Shown here: positions 60,890 through 64,000 of the stretch, in pieces
Numbering within the stretch: the first letter of the stretch is position 1
Layout: each line of letters begins with the position of its first letter
DNA from: an uncultured bacterium
Lineage (GTDB): Bacteria; Verrucomicrobiota; Verrucomicrobiia; CAIQCK01
Direction of reading: 5' to 3'
Length of the DNA: 64,000 nucleotides
Assembly (NCBI GenBank): GCA_903870275.1
Contig: CAIQCK010000062.1
Span: 1 to 64,000, forward strand
Translations under genes and position numbers: made by a program
The notes under the pieces: model-generated
Told to the model about the DNA's origin: nothing
Databases searched by the model: none
The model's input: the letters and a program-made list of their open reading frames with translations, nothing else

Positions 60890-61924
60890 ATGCATTGGCC
60901 GACCCCAACTTTGCTGGTCTGCGGTTTCCTTGGACTCACCTCGCCAGCTTTTGCGGAAAAGATCGTGCTGCGCGTCGGCCATTTCCCGAATGTGACCCAC
61001 GCGCAAGGCGTGATCGCGCACGGGCTGAGCCGCGAGGGCAAGGGCTGGTTCGAGCAGCGGCTGGGGCCGGATGTGGAAGTGCAGTGGTTCGTCTATAACG
61101 CCGGGCCAAGCGCGATGGAGGCGATTTTCACCGGCGCCCTCGACATTACTTATGTTGGGCCGAATCCCGCCATCAACGCGCACCTGAGGTCGCGTGGCGA
61201 GGAAATCCGCATTGTGGCCGGCGCGTGCAGCGGCGGCGCGGCGTTGGTGGTGCAGTCGGACGGGCGCATCCGGACGGACGCGGATTTTCGCGGCCGGAGG
61301 GTGGGGACGCCGCAGCTCGGCAACACACAGGACGTGGCGGCGCGCGCGTGGCTGGCGTCGAAGGGGTTTCGTGTGACGATGACCGGCGGCGACGTGCTGG
61401 TGGTGCCGACGGCCAACCCCGACCAGCTTGCGATGTTTCAAAAAGGCGATCTCGATGCCGTGTGGACGGTGGAGCCGTGGGTGACGCGGCTGGCGCTGGA
61501 GGCGAAAGGGCGCGTGTATCTGGAGGAGGGCGCATTGTGGCCGCAGACCGGCGGCCGGTATGTCACGACGCATCTGGTCAGCAGCGTGCGGTTTTTGAAA
61601 CAGCAGCCGGCGTTGCTCAAGCGCTGGATCGCCGCACACGTCGAGTTGACGCAATGGATCAACCAACATGCGGACGAGGCGAAACAGATTCTCAACGCCG
61701 AGATCAAAGCCGAGACGACGAAGGCGCTGCCGCGCGAGACGCTCGACGGCGCGTGGCGGCGGCTGGAGTTGACGCACGACCCGGTCCGCGCCTCCCTGCT
61801 CAAATCCGCCGAGGACGCGCACCGCGCCGGTTTGCTCCGCGAGAAGCCGGACTTGTCGCGCATCTACGATTTGAAGTTGCTCAACGAGGTGTTGCGTGAC
61901 AAGAGTCTGGCGGAGATTCCATGA
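60890..61924 (+). CDS. ABC transporter substrate-binding protein (SsuA/TauA-like)
   Basis: A 344-residue exported protein from ATG 60890 (signal peptide ending SPAFAEK). The NMT1/SsuA fold is shown by VGHFPNVTHAQG, WFVYNAGPSAMEAIFTGALDITYVGPNPAINA and a GKRVGTP-like GRRVGTPQLGN. It probably binds sulfonate, nitrate or a similar small ligand. Its stop overlaps the ATPase gene by ATGA, the first of two such overlaps in this operon. GGAGA just upstream is a close-spaced Shine-Dalgarno. Confidence 0.88.
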   Translation: MHWPTPTLLVCGFLGLTSPAFAEKIVLRVGHFPNVTHAQGVIAHGLSREGKGWFEQRLGPDVEVQWFVYNAGPSAMEAIFTGALDITYVGPNPAINAHLRSRGEEIRIVAGACSGGAALVVQSDGRIRTDADFRGRRVGTPQLGNTQDVAARAWLASKGFRVTMTGGDVLVVPTANPDQLAMFQKGDLDAVWTVEPWVTRLALEAKGRVYLEEGALWPQTGGRYVTTHLVSSVRFLKQQPALLKRWIAAHVELTQWINQHADEAKQILNAEIKAETTKALPRETLDGAWRRLELTHDPVRASLLKSAEDAHRAGLLREKPDLSRIYDLKLLNEVLRDKSLAEIP

Positions 61925-62736
61925 GCGCCATCCGCGAAGAACTTCGTCCCCTGCCGCCGCTGAAGCTGGAGGTGGAGCATGTCTGCAAGACGTTCCGCGC
62001 CAAGCACGCCACGATCCGCGCGCTCGACGACGTGAGCCTGACAGTGAGCGAAGGCGAGTTCCTGTGCCTGGTCGGGCCGAGCGGCTGCGGCAAATCCACG
62101 CTGCTGAACATCATCGCGGGCCTGGACACCGCCGACAGCGGCCGCGTGCTCGCCGACGGCAAACTCGTGACCGGGCCGGGCCGTGACCGGATGGTGATGT
62201 TCCAGGAGCCGGCGTTATTCCCGTGGCTCGACGTGATGGACAATGTGATGTTTGGGCTGAAGCTGAAGCCGAACCTGAACAATCGCGAGCGCAGGGAGGT
62301 CGCGATGTTTTACCTGCAACTGGTCGGGTTGGAAAAATTTCACCGCGCCAACGTCCACGAGCTTTCCGGGGGCATGAAGCAGCGTGTGGCGCTCGCGCGG
62401 GCGCTGGCACCCAATCCGCGCGTGCTGCTGATGGACGAGCCGTTTGGCGCGCTGGACGCGCTGACGCGGGAGCAGTTGTATGGCGACATCCAGAGCATTT
62501 GGGAGAAACGGCGCAAGACCATTGTGTTCGTCACGCACAACGTGCGTGAAGCGGCCTGCCTCGGCGAGCGGGTGCTGCTCTTCTCGCCGCGGCCCGGCCG
62601 GATTGAGGAGGAATTCCGGATTGATTTGCCGCACCCGCGAAACATCAACAGCGTCAACCTGGCCGAACATGCCGCGAAGATCATGGTGGCGCTCAAACGC
62701 CACTGGCCGGCCGATGGCTCGGAGGTGTCGGAATGA
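61921..62736 (+). CDS. ABC transporter ATP-binding protein (SsuB/TauB-like)
   Basis: A 271-residue ATPase. Walker A GPSGCGKST (52-60), Q-loop FQEPALFPWLDV, signature LSGGMKQRVALARAL, Walker B VLLMDEPFG, H-loop FVTHNVREA. The PALFPWL Q-loop is typical of nitrate/sulfonate/taurine importers. It overlaps both neighbouring genes by ATGA, implying balanced translation of the three subunits. Confidence 0.95.
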   Translation: MSAIREELRPLPPLKLEVEHVCKTFRAKHATIRALDDVSLTVSEGEFLCLVGPSGCGKSTLLNIIAGLDTADSGRVLADGKLVTGPGRDRMVMFQEPALFPWLDVMDNVMFGLKLKPNLNNRERREVAMFYLQLVGLEKFHRANVHELSGGMKQRVALARALAPNPRVLLMDEPFGALDALTREQLYGDIQSIWEKRRKTIVFVTHNVREAACLGERVLLFSPRPGRIEEEFRIDLPHPRNINSVNLAEHAAKIMVALKRHWPADGSEVSE

Positions 62737-63497
62737 GACGCGTCCTGACGGCAGCGGTTTTTTTCGCGGTGCTGATTGCGGCATGGGAAGCGCTGGCGCG
62801 CGCGGGCATCTGGTCGCCGGTGCTGGTGCCCTCACCGCTGAGCGTGGCCGAATACATCGTCGGCGCGATCCGCGACGGCACGCTGGGCCACGCCACTTTC
62901 GTCACGCTGCGGAGGCTCGTGGCCGGCTATGTGCTGGGCATTATCTTCGGGTTGCCGCTCGGTTTGCTGACGGCGCGATTCAAATTTTGCGAAGACACGA
63001 TCGGCGTCATCGCGCTCGGTTTGCAGACGCTGCCGAGCATTTGCTGGGTGCCGCTGGCGCTGTTGTGGTTCGGCCAGACCGAGTCGGCGATGCTGTTCGT
63101 CGTCATCATGGGCACGCTGTGGTCCGTCGTGATCGCCACCGACAACGGCCTGCGCAACGTGCCGCCGATTTACGCCCGCGCCGCGCAGACCATGGGATCG
63201 AAGCAGTTGCACACGTGGCTGAAGGTGAAACTGCCCGCGTCGCTGCCGTTCATCGTCAGCGGCATGAAACAAGGCTGGGCGTTCGCGTGGCGGTCGCTGA
63301 TGGCGGCGGAGGTTTACGTGACAATCCTGACCGGTTTCGGTCTTGGCCATCTGCTGCACTACGGCCGCGAGTTGCAGGCGATGGACCAGGTCATCGCCAT
63401 CATGCTCGTGATCATCCTCATCGGCCTGCTTGCCGACAGGGTTTTCTTCTCGCCCTGGGAGAAGTTTCTCCACCGCCGCTGGGGCACGACGAAGTAG
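62733..63497 (+). CDS. ABC transporter permease (SsuC/TauC-like)
   Basis: A 254-residue permease with six predicted helices. The EAA-like loop follows QTMGSKQLHTWLKVKLPASLPFIVSGM. VSPPxPSPLSVAE-type opening (SPVLVPSPLSVAEYI) is normal for the group. It overlaps the ATPase gene by four bases and closes the operon. No regulator or enzyme that would reveal the substrate is adjacent. Confidence 0.93.
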   Translation: MRRVLTAAVFFAVLIAAWEALARAGIWSPVLVPSPLSVAEYIVGAIRDGTLGHATFVTLRRLVAGYVLGIIFGLPLGLLTARFKFCEDTIGVIALGLQTLPSICWVPLALLWFGQTESAMLFVVIMGTLWSVVIATDNGLRNVPPIYARAAQTMGSKQLHTWLKVKLPASLPFIVSGMKQGWAFAWRSLMAAEVYVTILTGFGLGHLLHYGRELQAMDQVIAIMLVIILIGLLADRVFFSPWEKFLHRRWGTTK

Positions 63498-63543
63498 CGG
63501 CGGCGTTCCCTGCCTTCGCTGCTGATATCCCCGGGCACGCCGC

Positions 63544-63583
63544 CAAACAAAAAGAGCGCCCCGCTCGCGCGAGACGCTCTTCT
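63544..63583 (-). terminator. Terminator after the RRM gene
   Basis: On the minus strand, AAGAGCG ... CGCTCTT forms the stem and is followed by TTTGTTTGG. It lies 30 nt after the RRM gene's stop, and close to the end of the convergent ABC operon, so it may work for both. Confidence 0.65.
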
Positions 63584-63613
63584 GTTGGGAACGAAAATCG
63601 TTCCGCAATTGGA

Positions 63614-63958
63614 TTAACGACGACCGCCGCGACCACCACCGTCACGGTGACCGCCACCACTACGACCGCCGCCAAAGCCGCCGCCGCCGCCGCCGCCGCG
63701 GGGGCGTTCTTCGCGGGGACGGGCTTCGTTGACCGTCAGGGCGCGACCGTCGAGTTCCTTGCCGTTGAATTGGGAGACGGCCGCGTTGGCCTCCTCCTGC
63801 GAGCCCATCGTCACGAACGCAAAGCCGCGGGACTTGCCCGTGAACTTGTCCGTGATGAGTTCGCACGCGGTGACGTTGCCGGCCTGTTTGAAGAGGTCGA
63901 GCACTTCACCTTCAGTGGTGTTAAACGACAGGTTGCCTACGAATAGCTTGGTAGCCAT
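63614..63958 (-). CDS. Glycine-rich RRM RNA-binding protein
   Basis: A 114-residue protein: one RRM domain (about 1-82) with RNP2 LFVGNL (5-10) and RNP1 KSRGFAFV (42-49), then a Gly/Arg-rich tail (about 83-114) of RGG type. Bacterial homologues are short RNA chaperones, often cold-induced. AAAAGGA lies 13 nt before ATG, rather far, so initiation may be regulated. It is separated from the ABC operon by its terminator. The mRNA leader continues beyond the window edge. Confidence 0.92.
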   Translation of the reverse strand: MATKLFVGNLSFNTTEGEVLDLFKQAGNVTACELITDKFTGKSRGFAFVTMGSQEEANAAVSQFNGKELDGRALTVNEARPREERPRGGGGGGGFGGGRSGGGHRDGGGRGGRR

Positions 63959-64000
63959 TTTCTTACTATTTTCCTTTTGCTGCGGTGGGAGCTTGCGTGA

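Overview
The window looks like a chromosomal segment of a free-living, GC-rich Verrucomicrobiota bacterium, most likely the Limisphaerales/Pedosphaera side of the phylum. This is inferred from gene content, not from any database search. The pointers are a DUF1080 protein beside a Tat-dependent Gfo/Idh/MocA oxidoreductase, ThuA-like and BNR-sialidase proteins, DUF2934 and TIGR04073 (exosortase-associated) small proteins, SufT, hopanoid-type genes, large exported glycoside hydrolases, and many short palindromic repeats between genes and even inside them. There is no rRNA, CRISPR array, prophage or replication origin. One tRNA-Ala(CGC) lies near 13.1 kb.

Layout. 1-1.1 kb: gene-free and rich in repeats. 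1.1-3.4 kb: secreted DUF1080 protein plus Tat oxidoreductase. 3.6-6.4 kb: a cluster of very small proteins (two DUF2934 paralogues and several short membrane ORFs) around a single-domain response regulator. 6.6-12.9 kb: secreted beta-propeller, GH110-like beta-helix, MarC, an IS3 orfA remnant, a Tat flavodoxin-like protein and a TIGR04073 protein. 13.3-18.7 kb: iron-type alcohol dehydrogenase with an ABM protein, then hpnD-like, hpnK-like and a GT-C membrane protein (hopanoid or isoprenoid lipid context). 18.8-21.6 kb: zwf and opcA (oxidative pentose phosphate pathway). 21.7-24.9 kb: tandem-domain sialidase and ThuA-like protein. 25.1-30.8 kb: zinc alcohol dehydrogenase, SufT, GT35 alpha-glucan phosphorylase, lipoprotein, PQQ-like propeller. 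31-32.6 kb: formate-THF ligase. 32.6-36.0 kb: a mosaic of direct and inverted repeats with AT-richer orphan genes. 36.0-47.3 kb: carbohydrate locus (GH141-like, HTTM-DCC fusion, family-10 GH-like, sugar MFS, GH38-like). 47.4-49.8 kb: two Sel1-repeat proteins and a Crp/Fnr regulator. 49.9-51.4 kb: Tat aldo/keto reductase and an unknown membrane protein. 51.4-55.6 kb: an ECF sigma module. 55.8-63.96 kb: peroxiredoxin, MFS, CNNM/CorC protein, dihydrolipoyl dehydrogenase, a sulfonate/nitrate-type ABC transporter and a glycine-rich RRM protein.

How the genes may work together. Central carbon genes (zwf-opcA, alpha-glucan phosphorylase, fhs, lpd) are interleaved with exported glycan-degrading enzymes and a sugar porter, which suggests life on complex polysaccharides or glycoproteins. 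The most system-like unit is 51.4-55.6 kb. A DUF4097 lipoprotein and an ECF sigma/anti-sigma pair each sit behind a nearly identical promoter-like element with GAAACT and CGTGTC cores at identical spacing. The sigma, putative anti-sigma and a beta-helix/RDD membrane protein overlap by ATGA, and a GYF-TM2 protein follows. It reads as a self-regulated envelope-response module.
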